A DNA stretch of 64,000 nt from Thioalkalivibrio sp. ALJ16 (GCF_000377345.1 NZ_KB898037.1:1412-65411), one strand, 5' to 3'. Numbered from the stretch's first letter, positions 33,965-43,388 are shown. Numbers and translations are program-made. Notes: a model not told the origin generated them from the sequence alone.

Positions 33965-34855
33965 TTATTGAGACGGATTGGATTGAAGTTCCGGGAGATC
34001 GACGTCCTGATCGAGCATGAACGCCGCCTCATGCGGCCAGGAATACCGCCAGAAGAGGTCTTCGGGGTTGAGGTCGGGGTGCTCCTGGAGTGTCCGAAGG
34101 CCGATGTATTCGACCAACCCCACCATGGGCTCGCAGTAGGCGTGCGGCAGGTCGTTGCGGACATTGGCGCGCGACTCCACGGAAGAGGTGAGCGCATACC
34201 CTAGAACCGCCGGAGTGAGCCAGCCCGAGAAAGGCTGCGCGCCACTGGCCTCCGGGTCGGGGTCATTTCCCGCCAGTGCCAGAAGCCGATCGATCCGGGT
34301 ATGCGGCCCCTTCCCTGTCAGGAGTGAACTGCGATCCGCAAGGATATGCCCGCCGCCCACCACTCGATCGATCACACCCCAATTCGATCGATCACCCCCG
34401 CTGCGCCCCTTGAGCGAATACCCCAGAACCGGGTCTCGGTAGTCAACGATCAACCCACCCGCGAGGCGGCCACGCTGAAGAAATGTGTGGACCTTGCGCA
34501 GAGCGCGTTCCGGGAGGTCCTCATCGAAGCGCAGCACCAGGGACCACTCGAGGTCCATGGTCGCCGTCGGCTGGAGAGACAACGTCGGGTCCTTGGAATG
34601 GGAGCTGTAATCATCTCCATCGATGTAGGTGGAGGCACGGAATTGATGCGGGTGACGGTCATCCCCGAAGGATTCGGCGCGAAGATAGGCGTCATGGTGG
34701 ATGATGGCGACACCGGATGGCTGAACCTTCAGGGCGCGCCCCAGGGCGTGGCTCATCAGTACCGCGGCCATGACCGGGCACAGCGAAATCATCCACTGGG
34801 TCGAGAGAGCATTGGCCTGCTGCACCTGAAGGTGCGGAAGGGCGAGATACATCAT
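33965..34855 (-). CDS. csy2: Cas5f (Csy2)
   Basis: 296 residues. LYLALPHLQVQQANALS-type start (here MMYLALPHLQVQQANAL), SGVAIIHHDAYLRAESFGDD and CEPMVGLVEYIGLRTLQEH are typical of Csy2. It caps the 5' handle of the crRNA with Csy1. The start overlaps the csy1 stop by 4 bases. Confidence 0.92.
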   Translation of the reverse strand: MMYLALPHLQVQQANALSTQWMISLCPVMAAVLMSHALGRALKVQPSGVAIIHHDAYLRAESFGDDRHPHQFRASTYIDGDDYSSHSKDPTLSLQPTATMDLEWSLVLRFDEDLPERALRKVHTFLQRGRLAGGLIVDYRDPVLGYSLKGRSGGDRSNWGVIDRVVGGGHILADRSSLLTGKGPHTRIDRLLALAGNDPDPEASGAQPFSGWLTPAVLGYALTSSVESRANVRNDLPHAYCEPMVGLVEYIGLRTLQEHPDLNPEDLFWRYSWPHEAAFMLDQDVDLPELQSNPSQ

Positions 34856-36030
34856 TCGGCGCCTCCTTGTGCCAGTGCGTCAGCCATGCGGCGAGCATCG
34901 CTGTCATCCAGCTCGAAGATCCGGTGCGGCTCGAACGACCGCCCTCGAACCATTGAAACAATGTCATCGGCGATGATTCGGCTGACGCCCTCTCGCCATT
35001 CGCGCGAACGCTTGTCGGGGTCCAGCCACCCTTCCAGAAAAGCGTCTTTCTCCAGCGCCGGCAGCGGATTCGGGAGATCTTGTGCATGCTCGGAGAGGCA
35101 TTCGCGTACATCCGCGGCCTGCCGTTCAATGGCCCTCCAGAGGGCGCTCAGACAGACTTGTTCGCGCTCGCGGTTACGCATCGTCCACGAGATCTCGGAT
35201 GCCTTGGAGGCGGTGCCATCGTCCATCTCGGCGAGGAGGGATTGGTGCTCCGAGACGAGCTGCACCGGGAGTCGGTAGTGAAATCCGGAATACGCGAGAT
35301 GGAAGGCGCGTTTCAGACCAGCCCCCATCCTGGGAACGGAATCAAAGACCAGGGGCCGGCGCGTCCACTCGCCCACGCGCACCCCGGCGTTTTGCGGCTT
35401 GGACCCACCGACCGAAAACTGAGAGACCCGAGGAATGCGTCGGGTAACAGCCCCCTCCCCCGCCTTCAGCCGAGCGAAGAAGTCATCGTCCCGCGCGCGG
35501 ACCGCGCGACTCACGGACAGCCCGACACCGGTCGACGTCAATGGCGTTACGGCCAGGTAGTCATCATTCCGGGGAAGAAGGATCTGCCGCAGACGGGGCG
35601 AAAGCCGATCACCATTGAGGACGGCGGGTTGGCGGCTTGCCACTTCCGCATACGCCTCGAGTAATTCCGTCTGTGCTAACAGGTCGAGCGCAGGCGGCGC
35701 GTCCATCTTCACCGATTCGCCGCGGAGGAAACGGACAGCCGTCAGCAGCTTTGAGGGCCCCACGCGAGCATTCTTGGATGCATCATGTCGGTCAGGCCCG
35801 GAAACAGCGAGATTGGCCGTGCAATCCAGGCCGCTCAGGACTTCATTAGCGAAATCATCGCGCTCGCAAAGGGCCGTGTGCGCGCAAATATGGGGAAAAT
35901 GGAGCTTCTGATCCTGGCTAATTCGGACGCCGCCACCGGGGGATATATTGGTGTTGACGACCTTGAAACTATAATGAACTAGCTGTTGCGAAAACCATTG
36001 CCGGATCGTTTCAGTATCGGGTAACTGCAC
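34852..36030 (-). CDS. csy1: Cas8f (Csy1) large subunit
   Basis: 392 residues from GTG (complement of 36028-36030), which has GAAGGAG 6 bases upstream; the longer frame runs into the cas2-3 gene on the other strand and is unlikely. SQFSVGGSKPQNAGVRV is the hallmark GGxKPQN motif of Csy1. It recognises the PAM and recruits Cas2-3. First gene of the leftward cas operon. Confidence 0.9.
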   Translation of the reverse strand: MQLPDTETIRQWFSQQLVHYSFKVVNTNISPGGGVRISQDQKLHFPHICAHTALCERDDFANEVLSGLDCTANLAVSGPDRHDASKNARVGPSKLLTAVRFLRGESVKMDAPPALDLLAQTELLEAYAEVASRQPAVLNGDRLSPRLRQILLPRNDDYLAVTPLTSTGVGLSVSRAVRARDDDFFARLKAGEGAVTRRIPRVSQFSVGGSKPQNAGVRVGEWTRRPLVFDSVPRMGAGLKRAFHLAYSGFHYRLPVQLVSEHQSLLAEMDDGTASKASEISWTMRNREREQVCLSALWRAIERQAADVRECLSEHAQDLPNPLPALEKDAFLEGWLDPDKRSREWREGVSRIIADDIVSMVRGRSFEPHRIFELDDSDARRMADALAQGGAE

Positions 36031-36106
36031 GCCCGCTCCTTCGGTTGTAGGTAAAGTCCATTTTAATGCACAGTAGCAGATTGAAAAAGGGACAGGAAGA
36101 GCACGG
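36031..36106. promoter_or_regulatory. Divergent promoter region between csy1 and cas2-3
   Basis: These 76 bases must contain the starts of both cas transcripts. A strong ribosome site (GAAGGAG, minus strand) serves csy1, and GACAGGAAG (plus strand) serves cas2-3. Clear -35 and -10 boxes were not identified. Confidence 0.5.
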
Positions 36107-39100
36107 ATGCAAGTGATATTGGTCTCGCTTTGTGAGAAAAAAGCGATCCGGAAGACACGCCGAGTCCTGGATCGATACGCCATTCGCAATGGGGGTCGGT
36201 CCTGGATAACACCCGTCACCCAGGAGGGCCTGGAAGAGACCCGGAAAGCCCTTCGTCGAACCGCCTCTCGCAGCACAGCCGTAGGCTGCTACCAGGTCGA
36301 CCGAAGCCGTCATCACCTCTTGTGGGTTGTCGGGCGGCGCAGTGCCTTTGGGTATGCCGGCGAAACCGCTGTAGGCGAAACCAAGCGCACCCGGCGTAGC
36401 CCACCATCGCCCTGGGTGCGGAAGACAGCCCTCGTAGCCGCAATGGCCGGCCTGGCGCACGACATTGGAAAGGCCACTCCGCGCTTTCAGGGAAAGCTCC
36501 GAGCGGCCGTTTCGGGGCGCCCTAACGAGGGCATGGCGGACCGAATTCGGCACGAGTGGGTATCCACGCGCGTCCTGGAAACATGGCGTGAATTACAAAA
36601 AGAAAGTGTGTCCCCAGTTTCGTTAAAACACGCATGGACCAAGATCGGAAAGATGGAGCGCTACCCCAGTCTTTTCGAGAACGGCGACGCAGACGGCTTT
36701 GATCCGTTTGATGATGAAGAAAACTCGCCTCGTATTGATAACGTTCATGCCGCCGTCGATGCAGCGGTTCTTACTCATCACGGCCTGCTGGGCCCGCAGA
36801 AATCAGATGGTGCCGCTGGCGGAGCGCACGAACCCCAGCACAATCGCCATGTGCGCGCGCCTGCCAATTACCCAAATCAGGGTGCAGACCAATACAGCGG
36901 TGTGTTTGAATCCCGGGAGTTCAGCGAGAACGTCGAGAAAAAACTTCGGGGTATGCTCAAGCGACTGAACAGGCTCGAAGAAAAGGACGATGAACTGTAC
37001 TGGCGCGCAACCACCCTGCTCGCCCGTGTCGCCTTGATTGCAGCCGACCATCAAGTCTCACAAAGGATCGCTCCCGAATGCCCGGATCCTGATGCGCTGT
37101 TCGCCAACACTGCACGGGGAGCCCCTGGCGTCCCGTCACGGCTGAACCAGACACTTGATTATCACCTCGATCAAGTCGGGAAGCAGGCTCAGGAGTGGGT
37201 GTACCGAATCGATCACCTGGATCTTCCGGGACTCCATCGGGAGACACGAGAGCAGCTCCAGATGCGCTCCGGATCCGGGCGATTCCAGTGGCAGGATGAA
37301 GCCGTCGATCACCTCGATCGCCAGCGTGGACACGAAGGCCCCTGGCTGGTCCTGAATAACGCGGAAACCGGTGCGGGGAAGACGCGCGCGAATCTCCGTG
37401 CGATTGAAGCGATGACCCCCGAAGGGTGCCCGATGCGCGCATCCATCGCGCTGAACCTGCGGTCACTGACGCTGCAAACGCATGACGCCTTACAGAACCA
37501 GCTCGGGCTCGGGGACGACGAGCTGGTCTGCCTGGTGGGGGATTCGTTTGCTCGAGCCGCGTTCAACGAGGCACAGGAAGCCCGCTACGACAATGACGAA
37601 GATGAGGACGAGACCGAGCAAGGCGAATTTCAGGTAGTGGGCGAACCGAACGCCCCTGATCTCCCTGAATGGCTGGAACACTGGGCGCCGGGGCCTGCGG
37701 GTACACGAACGCGAACACTGCTGGGATCGCCACTCCTGGTATCCACCATTGACTACCTCATTCAATGCGGAGAACCGGGGCGGCAGGGCCACCATGTCAA
37801 AGCATTCCTCCGCATCGCGCAAAGTGATCTGGTGCTTGACGAGATCGACAGCTACGAGCCCAAAGCGCTGGTCGCGGTACTGCGCCTGGTCGTGATGTCC
37901 GCCATGATGGGCCGACGCATCGTTGCATCCAGCGCAACCCTGTCCAGCCCTGTGGCGAACGCACTGGTGACGGCTTTTAACGTCGGGGCCCGGATGTACG
38001 CCGCGCTGCATGAGCAGCCCGCGGGGGCGACACCCGGCCGGGTGTCCGTGATGGATAACCGGCTCCCCCCGGAGTCGAAACCACTCGAATCCCTTGAGGG
38101 CGTCACGCAGTGGTATGAGCGTCGCGTCAACGAAATGATGCGCAGCGTCCTGGAAGACGAGCCCCGGCGGCGGGCCTTTATCCAGGAGGTGGACGAAGGG
38201 GAAGACGATGTCGATGCCCGTTTCCATGCTGCGGTGGAGGCAGCCGCCCGCGCCTTGCATCGTAACCAGCGCTGGCAGCACCGGAGCGGAACCTGGGTGT
38301 CGTTCGGGCTGGTCCGTGTTGCCAACGTGCCGCCCTGCGTGGCACTGGCGAAGGCCCTGAACGACCGGCTGGACATCCACGCCTCGGCCTACCACTCGAT
38401 GGACGTGAAGGCGCGTCGCGCCATGAAGGAGGCACGTATGGACCGCCTCTTTCAGCGCTCAGGCCCGGACGATCCGCTGGCACTGGACCCCGAGATTGAG
38501 GCGATGATCGAGGCCTCCGGCGAAGACGAGCTGATCTTTGTAGTGGTGGCAACGCCCGTTGAGGAAATCGGGCGCGACCATGATTTTGACTGGGGCGTGA
38601 TCGAGCCATCGAGTACGCAGTCCATCGTGCAGACGGCGGGACGCGTGAACCGGCATCGAAGGACAAGCGTGAAGGCTGCCAATGTCGCAATCCTCGACCG
38701 CAACCGGCGGTCGCTGCTGCACGGTGAGGGCGAGGACTGTTTTGTGATGCCGGGGAACGGCTATGCCTACACCGATGCGGAGAGGGGGGAACACCGGATG
38801 AGCCGCCTGCTGGCGCAGGCGCCTGGATGGAGCACTGACGGCCTGCTAGACCTCACGGCCGCAGTTCATTTCGGACTTGAGGGGCAAAAAGCCCGGTTCG
38901 CGGAAATGGACGATGCAGCCGTCGAGCGAGCGCTTCGGGGCGGAATGGACGTAATCCAGGGCGAGGACGCCATGAACATGGCGTGGATGGTGATGGCGCA
39001 CTACCGCGATTACCCTCTGCGCGATGAAGGCGGGACCGTGACATTCGAGTTCGCGGAAGACGACGGGCGGTTTGAGGTGTACAGGGTTAGCCGGGACCAC

Positions 39101-39298
39101 GAAGATCAACTGTTGGACGATAGCGGCTTCCAGATCCGGGAAGGGAATCGATCCTGGCTCTCATGGAGTCTTCCGGAAGCGAAAGCCTACGCGGAAAAGA
39201 TCGGTATGCCGAGGCTGGGTATGCAGGTAGAGGTATCCGATACGATTGCGAACGGTCGCACCGCCATCCGGTTCGATGAGTGGGAAGGAGGGCGATAG
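36107..39298 (+). CDS. cas2-3: Cas2-Cas3 fusion nuclease-helicase of type I-F
   Basis: 1063 residues. Residues 1 to about 95 are the Cas2 domain (MQVILVSLCEKKAIRKTRRVL). The HD nuclease follows with LAHDIGKATPRFQGK (His118, Asp119). The helicase has Walker A ETGAGKTRANL (about 420), DEID (about 577), SSATLS, VEEIGRDHDFDW and QTAGRVNRH (about 841). It destroys targets marked by the Csy complex and joins Cas1 in spacer uptake. All key residues are present, so it looks active. It is divergent from csy1, unlike the usual co-directional I-F locus. Confidence 0.95.
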   Translation: MQVILVSLCEKKAIRKTRRVLDRYAIRNGGRSWITPVTQEGLEETRKALRRTASRSTAVGCYQVDRSRHHLLWVVGRRSAFGYAGETAVGETKRTRRSPPSPWVRKTALVAAMAGLAHDIGKATPRFQGKLRAAVSGRPNEGMADRIRHEWVSTRVLETWRELQKESVSPVSLKHAWTKIGKMERYPSLFENGDADGFDPFDDEENSPRIDNVHAAVDAAVLTHHGLLGPQKSDGAAGGAHEPQHNRHVRAPANYPNQGADQYSGVFESREFSENVEKKLRGMLKRLNRLEEKDDELYWRATTLLARVALIAADHQVSQRIAPECPDPDALFANTARGAPGVPSRLNQTLDYHLDQVGKQAQEWVYRIDHLDLPGLHRETREQLQMRSGSGRFQWQDEAVDHLDRQRGHEGPWLVLNNAETGAGKTRANLRAIEAMTPEGCPMRASIALNLRSLTLQTHDALQNQLGLGDDELVCLVGDSFARAAFNEAQEARYDNDEDEDETEQGEFQVVGEPNAPDLPEWLEHWAPGPAGTRTRTLLGSPLLVSTIDYLIQCGEPGRQGHHVKAFLRIAQSDLVLDEIDSYEPKALVAVLRLVVMSAMMGRRIVASSATLSSPVANALVTAFNVGARMYAALHEQPAGATPGRVSVMDNRLPPESKPLESLEGVTQWYERRVNEMMRSVLEDEPRRRAFIQEVDEGEDDVDARFHAAVEAAARALHRNQRWQHRSGTWVSFGLVRVANVPPCVALAKALNDRLDIHASAYHSMDVKARRAMKEARMDRLFQRSGPDDPLALDPEIEAMIEASGEDELIFVVVATPVEEIGRDHDFDWGVIEPSSTQSIVQTAGRVNRHRRTSVKAANVAILDRNRRSLLHGEGEDCFVMPGNGYAYTDAERGEHRMSRLLAQAPGWSTDGLLDLTAAVHFGLEGQKARFAEMDDAAVERALRGGMDVIQGEDAMNMAWMVMAHYRDYPLRDEGGTVTFEFAEDDGRFEVYRVSRDHEDQLLDDSGFQIREGNRSWLSWSLPEAKAYAEKIGMPRLGMQVEVSDTIANGRTAIRFDEWEGGR

Positions 39299-39341
39299 CC
39301 CTCCCCCGTTTAGCGGGCCGGCCGCGAGAGCAGGAGCACGA

Positions 39342-39572
39342 TCAAATCGGCTCCCACTCCCCATCCGCCGTCTTGCAGGCGGTGGTTTGCTGGAACTGGT
39401 CCGCCTGCCCCTCCGGAAGATTCGAGGCATCCACGGTGAAGTCGACGCAGGTGCGGCCATTCGCATGGACGTACCGTTCACCCTTCTGGATATCGATATT
39501 CATCGCCCGAACATCCTCGTAGGAAATCGAAGACTCCCCCTTAGCGGGAAAACCACAAAAACAGGCGACCAT
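39342..39572 (-). CDS. Possible small exported protein
   Basis: 76 residues from ATG: MVACFCGFPAKGESSISYEDVRAMNIDIQKGERYVHANGRTCVDFTVDASNLPEG. The frame stays open upstream as LIAVSRAVL, which would complete a signal peptide if a rare start were used. No good ribosome site is visible and no family is known. Two later cysteines could pair. It is offered as a weak candidate for the 340-base gap after cas2-3. Confidence 0.35.
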   Translation of the reverse strand: MVACFCGFPAKGESSISYEDVRAMNIDIQKGERYVHANGRTCVDFTVDASNLPEGQADQFQQTTACKTADGEWEPI

Positions 39573-39638
39573 AAGGACGGCTCTTGATACAGCTATGAGC
39601 CTGTCGATGTCTCAGATGAACCGCCGGCGGGGTATGCC

Positions 39639-39788
39639 ATGAAGGTCACGGCCACCCCGCTCTATCTGCCCGGCAATCTGAAGCCGTTTCCCTGGCGGGA
39701 TGGGCGCGCGATCGCCAGCGCCGGCAACGCTGGGCAGGCATGGGGTAAGGCCCTGGAGTGGGCGCTACCAAAGGAACGGGAGCGATAG
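39639..39788 (+). CDS. Small protein upstream of the relaxase
   Basis: 49 residues: MKVTATPLYLPGNLKPFPWRDGRAIASAG and onward, ending ALPKERER. Soluble, no known domain. It lies 109 bases before the relaxase gene on the same strand. A 34-codon frame (39793-39897) fills the gap between them, but I give it little weight. The composition looks coding; function unknown. Confidence 0.45.
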   Translation: MKVTATPLYLPGNLKPFPWRDGRAIASAGNAGQAWGKALEWALPKERER

Positions 39789-39897
39789 AAACATGGACGA
39801 TTCATTCGAGAAAAGCGGCAGAGCGCGAAAAGGGATTTTCCCGACATCAGCGCCGCGAAGCCAGCATCATCACACGGTCCCCATTTCTGGCTGAACC

Positions 39898-41730
39898 ATG
39901 CTGCGCCTGTTTCGTCGATCGACCCGTCCAGATGGCCCGAAGCTCAAGCCGCCGATTGACGGCCTGCTTCCCGTCCTCACGCCCGACGATCTGCTGCAGC
40001 CACCCCACCGTCAGGCACTACTGCGCCAGATCACCGGCCTGCTCGCGCTTCCGTCGGATTGCGCCGAACGGTATGTCGCCTCGGCCCTGCGCAAGTACGC
40101 AGCATTCGTCCAGGAAGTACCCGCGTCCGAGGTACACCACCACTCCGGTCGCGGGGGCATGCTGGACCACGGCCTTGAGGTGGTGCTCAAGGCGCTTCAG
40201 ATCCGCCGGGGATACGTCCTGCCACCCGGGGCGGAACCCGAGCGGCTGTCACACGAGGCGGATGTGTGGTCCTACGGCGTCTTCTCGGCAGCTCTGCTGC
40301 ACGACGTAGGCAAGCCCGTGGTTGACCAGGAGATCGTACTGTACGACCGCTCAGGAGACCGCCTGGGGCGCTGGGAACCCTGGCACGGGCCGATGACCGA
40401 GCGGCCGGGTGCGTACTGGTACTCCGTTCGGTACAGACGCGGTCGCGTTCACAAACTCCACGAACCGGTATCCAGTCTCATGGCCCATTGGATCCTGCCG
40501 CCGGAAGGCATGTCCTGGGTCGGTGAACACCAGGAGCTGCTGCAGTCATGGATCCATGCAATCCACGGGCACATGGAGGATGCGGGGGCGCTGGGACAGA
40601 TCATCCTACAGGCCGACCGGGAGTCGGTGGCGCGGAACCTGGGCGGCGAATCACCGGACCGACTTCCGACGCCCACGAAGCCGCTTCACGAGAAATTGAT
40701 GACATCGCTTCGGCACCTGCTGAGCAGCGCGGATCTGCCGCTGAATCGCAACGGGGCGGCAGGCTGGCGCACGGAGTCGGATCTGTGGCTCGTATCGAAA
40801 CGCGCGGCCGACGCGCTGCGGGCACAGCTCCGTGAGGAGGGGCATTCCGGTATTCCGTCGAGTAACGACCGGATCTTCGACACGCTGCAGGAACACGGAC
40901 TGTTGGTCGCCAATGGGGATCGGGCCATCTGGAGGGCACAAGTTGCCGGTGACGGCTGGTCGCACGAGCTGACGCTGATCCGCCTGCCGGTGGCCCGTCT
41001 CTGGTCCGAACCTGAGACGATGCCGATGGTGTTCGAGGGTTCTGTGACTCCGCTTGGCGAGGCATCGACCGAGGAGACAACGGAATCTGCGAACGCAACG
41101 CCAAGTCCCCCGGCACCAGAAGGGGCGAACGCCCCCGCGTCAGATCCGGCCCCCGTCGAACCCGTCGCGATCCAGACGGGTCAGTCTGGCGTGGTGGCGG
41201 AAAGCCACTCAAACCCCCACCCGGCCATTTCGGCCGGTGTTGAGGATCTTCCGCTCCCTCCGGGGCTCGACGGTGCCCTGGAAAAAACCGCTGACGAACC
41301 GACAGCCGAGCCACCATCGCAGGCGATGTCGTCCTGCGATACGGATGCGGACACTCGCTTGCCCGAAGATCCGGGCGACGCCTGCCTCGAATGGATCCAG
41401 CGAGGCGTGGCGGATGGTTCGCTCCTGGTGAACACGCGAGAAGCCCGGATCCACGTCGTCCCCGAGGGCGTGCTCCTCGTCAGTCCCGGGATCTTCCGCG
41501 ACTTTGCGAGTGCGACTGGCCACACGTGGAACGCGGCCCAGAAGCGCTTTCAGCGGTTACAGCTGCACGAGAAGTCCTCCGAGGGCACCAACATCCATCG
41601 CTATGTGGTGAGGGGCGAACGCCAGACCAGCCGGATCAACGGTCTCCTGATCCGCGACGTCTCCGTTGTCTTCGGTCCAGACTGGACACCCTCACCCAAC
41701 GACCACCTGACACCCGCCGCCGAAGCGTGA
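39898..41730 (+). CDS. traI: MobH/TraI-type relaxase with HD fold
   Basis: 610 residues. The N-terminal TraI_2-like domain carries the MobH metal-binding set: VHHHSGRGGMLDHGLEV (His80-82, Asp90, His91) and AALLHDVGKP (His135, Asp136). A Pro/Ala/Glu-rich linker lies around 400-490. The C-terminal domain (WIQRGVADGSLLVNTREARIHVVPEGVLLVSPGIFRDF) matches the TraI_2 C-terminal region. It nicks oriT and leads the strand into the coupling protein. The gene sits near the integrase, 13 kb from the secretion genes, with the CRISPR-Cas locus in between. Confidence 0.9.
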   Translation: MLRLFRRSTRPDGPKLKPPIDGLLPVLTPDDLLQPPHRQALLRQITGLLALPSDCAERYVASALRKYAAFVQEVPASEVHHHSGRGGMLDHGLEVVLKALQIRRGYVLPPGAEPERLSHEADVWSYGVFSAALLHDVGKPVVDQEIVLYDRSGDRLGRWEPWHGPMTERPGAYWYSVRYRRGRVHKLHEPVSSLMAHWILPPEGMSWVGEHQELLQSWIHAIHGHMEDAGALGQIILQADRESVARNLGGESPDRLPTPTKPLHEKLMTSLRHLLSSADLPLNRNGAAGWRTESDLWLVSKRAADALRAQLREEGHSGIPSSNDRIFDTLQEHGLLVANGDRAIWRAQVAGDGWSHELTLIRLPVARLWSEPETMPMVFEGSVTPLGEASTEETTESANATPSPPAPEGANAPASDPAPVEPVAIQTGQSGVVAESHSNPHPAISAGVEDLPLPPGLDGALEKTADEPTAEPPSQAMSSCDTDADTRLPEDPGDACLEWIQRGVADGSLLVNTREARIHVVPEGVLLVSPGIFRDFASATGHTWNAAQKRFQRLQLHEKSSEGTNIHRYVVRGERQTSRINGLLIRDVSVVFGPDWTPSPNDHLTPAAEA

Positions 41731-41876
41731 GCTAGCCGTCTTGCCCAAATAGTTATGGGCGTGTGACACGGGAGCCATAACGGAATAGTCTGCATGGCTT
41801 CTTCCGGCATCATAAAAATCGAATATTCGGAAGAAATGCGGAGGAACAAGCAAGGAAGCACCGAGGAGGAAAAGGA

Positions 41877-42188
41877 ATGTTGGTTGTGACCCTGAAGGAC
41901 GGGGAAGCGCTGTACGTGGGGGATAGCGCCCTCGTGGTCGCGGTGCAGACCCAGGAAGCACCCCTTCGACTGTCGGCGTGCGCGCCCGGTCTCAATGTCG
42001 ATTGGGACAGTGCAGGTAGCCGAATCACGCTTCACCACCCGGACGGCCCTGTCCGTATGGAGTACATCGATCATCGCAAGGCGCGCCTTGGCATCGAGGC
42101 CCCCGAAAGCGTAGAGATCGTGCGCGAGGTATTGCGCGAACGACGTCAATCCTCCCAGGAAATTTCGACTCCATCGCAAACGGAGTAG
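41877..42188 (+). CDS. CsrA-like RNA-binding protein with internal duplication or insertion
   Basis: 103 residues after the strong ribosome site GAGGAGGAAAAGGA. The start (MLVVTLKDGEALYVGDSALVVAV) resembles the first strands of CsrA. Residues 69-88 (ARLGIEAPESVEIVREVLRE) resemble the CsrA end, with Arg83 at the place of the RNA-binding Arg44. About 35-40 residues in between look like a second, worn CsrA core (RLSACAPGLNVDWD, then RITLHHPDGPVRMEY). Normal CsrA has about 60 residues. Csr paralogues are known on Legionella ICEs. The assignment rests on sequence pattern only. Confidence 0.6.
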   Translation: MLVVTLKDGEALYVGDSALVVAVQTQEAPLRLSACAPGLNVDWDSAGSRITLHHPDGPVRMEYIDHRKARLGIEAPESVEIVREVLRERRQSSQEISTPSQTE

Positions 42189-42292
42189 GCGGTTTCACTG
42201 CTGAATTCGTGAGGACGCGCGCCTGGCAGGGAGACCGTGTGCTAATTTCAGTGATGCCAGGGGCGTGACTTGTACCCGTTACAGGGGAGGGC

Positions 42293-43231
42293 ATGCCCGC
42301 GATGGAAACCCACCGCACCCTAGACGACCTGGTGCAGACTTATCTGCGCGAGCGGATCCTGCGGCCTGAGACCGCAATGCGCTATCAACAGGTCGCTCGT
42401 CAATTTCAGAATGATTTGGGCCCCAGGACGCTGGAGACGATCCAGCGCGAGACACTGCTGGAGTGGCGAAGCCTGGTCCTGCAGCGCGCCCGTGCGACGA
42501 CCTGGAACTACTACCGGCGCCATTTTCGTGCGATGTGGCGCTTCGCCATGGAAGCGGAATGGATCAGCCACGACCCGCTGGAACGGGTGGATGCGGCTCC
42601 TGAAGATCGCCGGATCAAGACGGTTTCCCGAGACCTGCTGGATCAGGCGATCACCGCGCTGGACGATCCCGAGAACCGATGCCTTGAGCCCCGCTGGTTC
42701 TGGCACGTGGTGCTGCTCACCTTCTACTACACCGGCATGCGACGGCGGCAACTGGTGGCACTGACCTGGGGCGACGTGTGCTGGAAAGAAGGCGAGCTGC
42801 GGCTTTCAGCAGCGGGATCCAAAACCCACCGCGAGTGGGATATTCCGATCCCCGCACCCTTGATGGAACCGTTACGGGAACTATACGGGCGCACCATCGC
42901 GCTACGCAGTCCCCGGGGCCTTGAGAAAGCTCCAGTATTCGACCTGGGCCTGCATCGAGGCGAAACGCGCTACCAGGGAGACGGCATCCGAGTAGGACAG
43001 GTCAGCGGCTTTTTTCGGAAGCTAGGCGAGGTACTGGGACAGCCCATATCACCGCACCGTCTCCGGCATACGCTGGGGACCGAGGTGGGGCGGCGGGAAA
43101 ATCCGCCGCTTCGTGCGCTGCAACACTTGCTGGGACACACCAACCTCTCGACTACCATGCAGTACGTAGAGCCCGACATGGGGCAGCTGCGGCAGCTGGT
43201 TGACCACCTGCCGCAGCCAGGGCGGTCGTAG
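42293..43231 (+). CDS. int: Tyrosine integrase of the ICE
   Basis: 312 residues. The full catalytic set is visible: Arg150 (TGMRRRQL), His255 and Arg258 (SPHRLRHTLG), His282 (LLGHTNLST) and Tyr291 (TMQYVEP), plus an N-terminal SAM-like arm domain. GGGGAGGG lies directly before ATG 42293; ATG 42302 has better spacing and may be the true start. It is the gene closest to the tRNA-Thr, as expected for an integrase acting on the tRNA 3' end. XerD-like size rather than the larger P4 type. Confidence 0.9.
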   Translation: MPAMETHRTLDDLVQTYLRERILRPETAMRYQQVARQFQNDLGPRTLETIQRETLLEWRSLVLQRARATTWNYYRRHFRAMWRFAMEAEWISHDPLERVDAAPEDRRIKTVSRDLLDQAITALDDPENRCLEPRWFWHVVLLTFYYTGMRRRQLVALTWGDVCWKEGELRLSAAGSKTHREWDIPIPAPLMEPLRELYGRTIALRSPRGLEKAPVFDLGLHRGETRYQGDGIRVGQVSGFFRKLGEVLGQPISPHRLRHTLGTEVGRRENPPLRALQHLLGHTNLSTTMQYVEPDMGQLRQLVDHLPQPGRS

Positions 43232-43388
43232 CCTTAGTTCGGGTTGCGGCAAACAAGCAAACCCTGCCTTGACTATGGGTTCAGGTATGGGATAGTAACG
43301 GGCTAAGCGGCCTTGTGCCGCCAGCAGCCAGTCAGCACGTGCCACCTGACGGCACGCCTCGACATTGTGAGCGGGGGACGCAAAAAAG

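Noticed and set aside
39793-39897. 34-codon frame directly before the relaxase
   Set aside because: No clear ribosome site, no conserved features, His/Ser-rich composition. Could be a coupling peptide, but unsupported.
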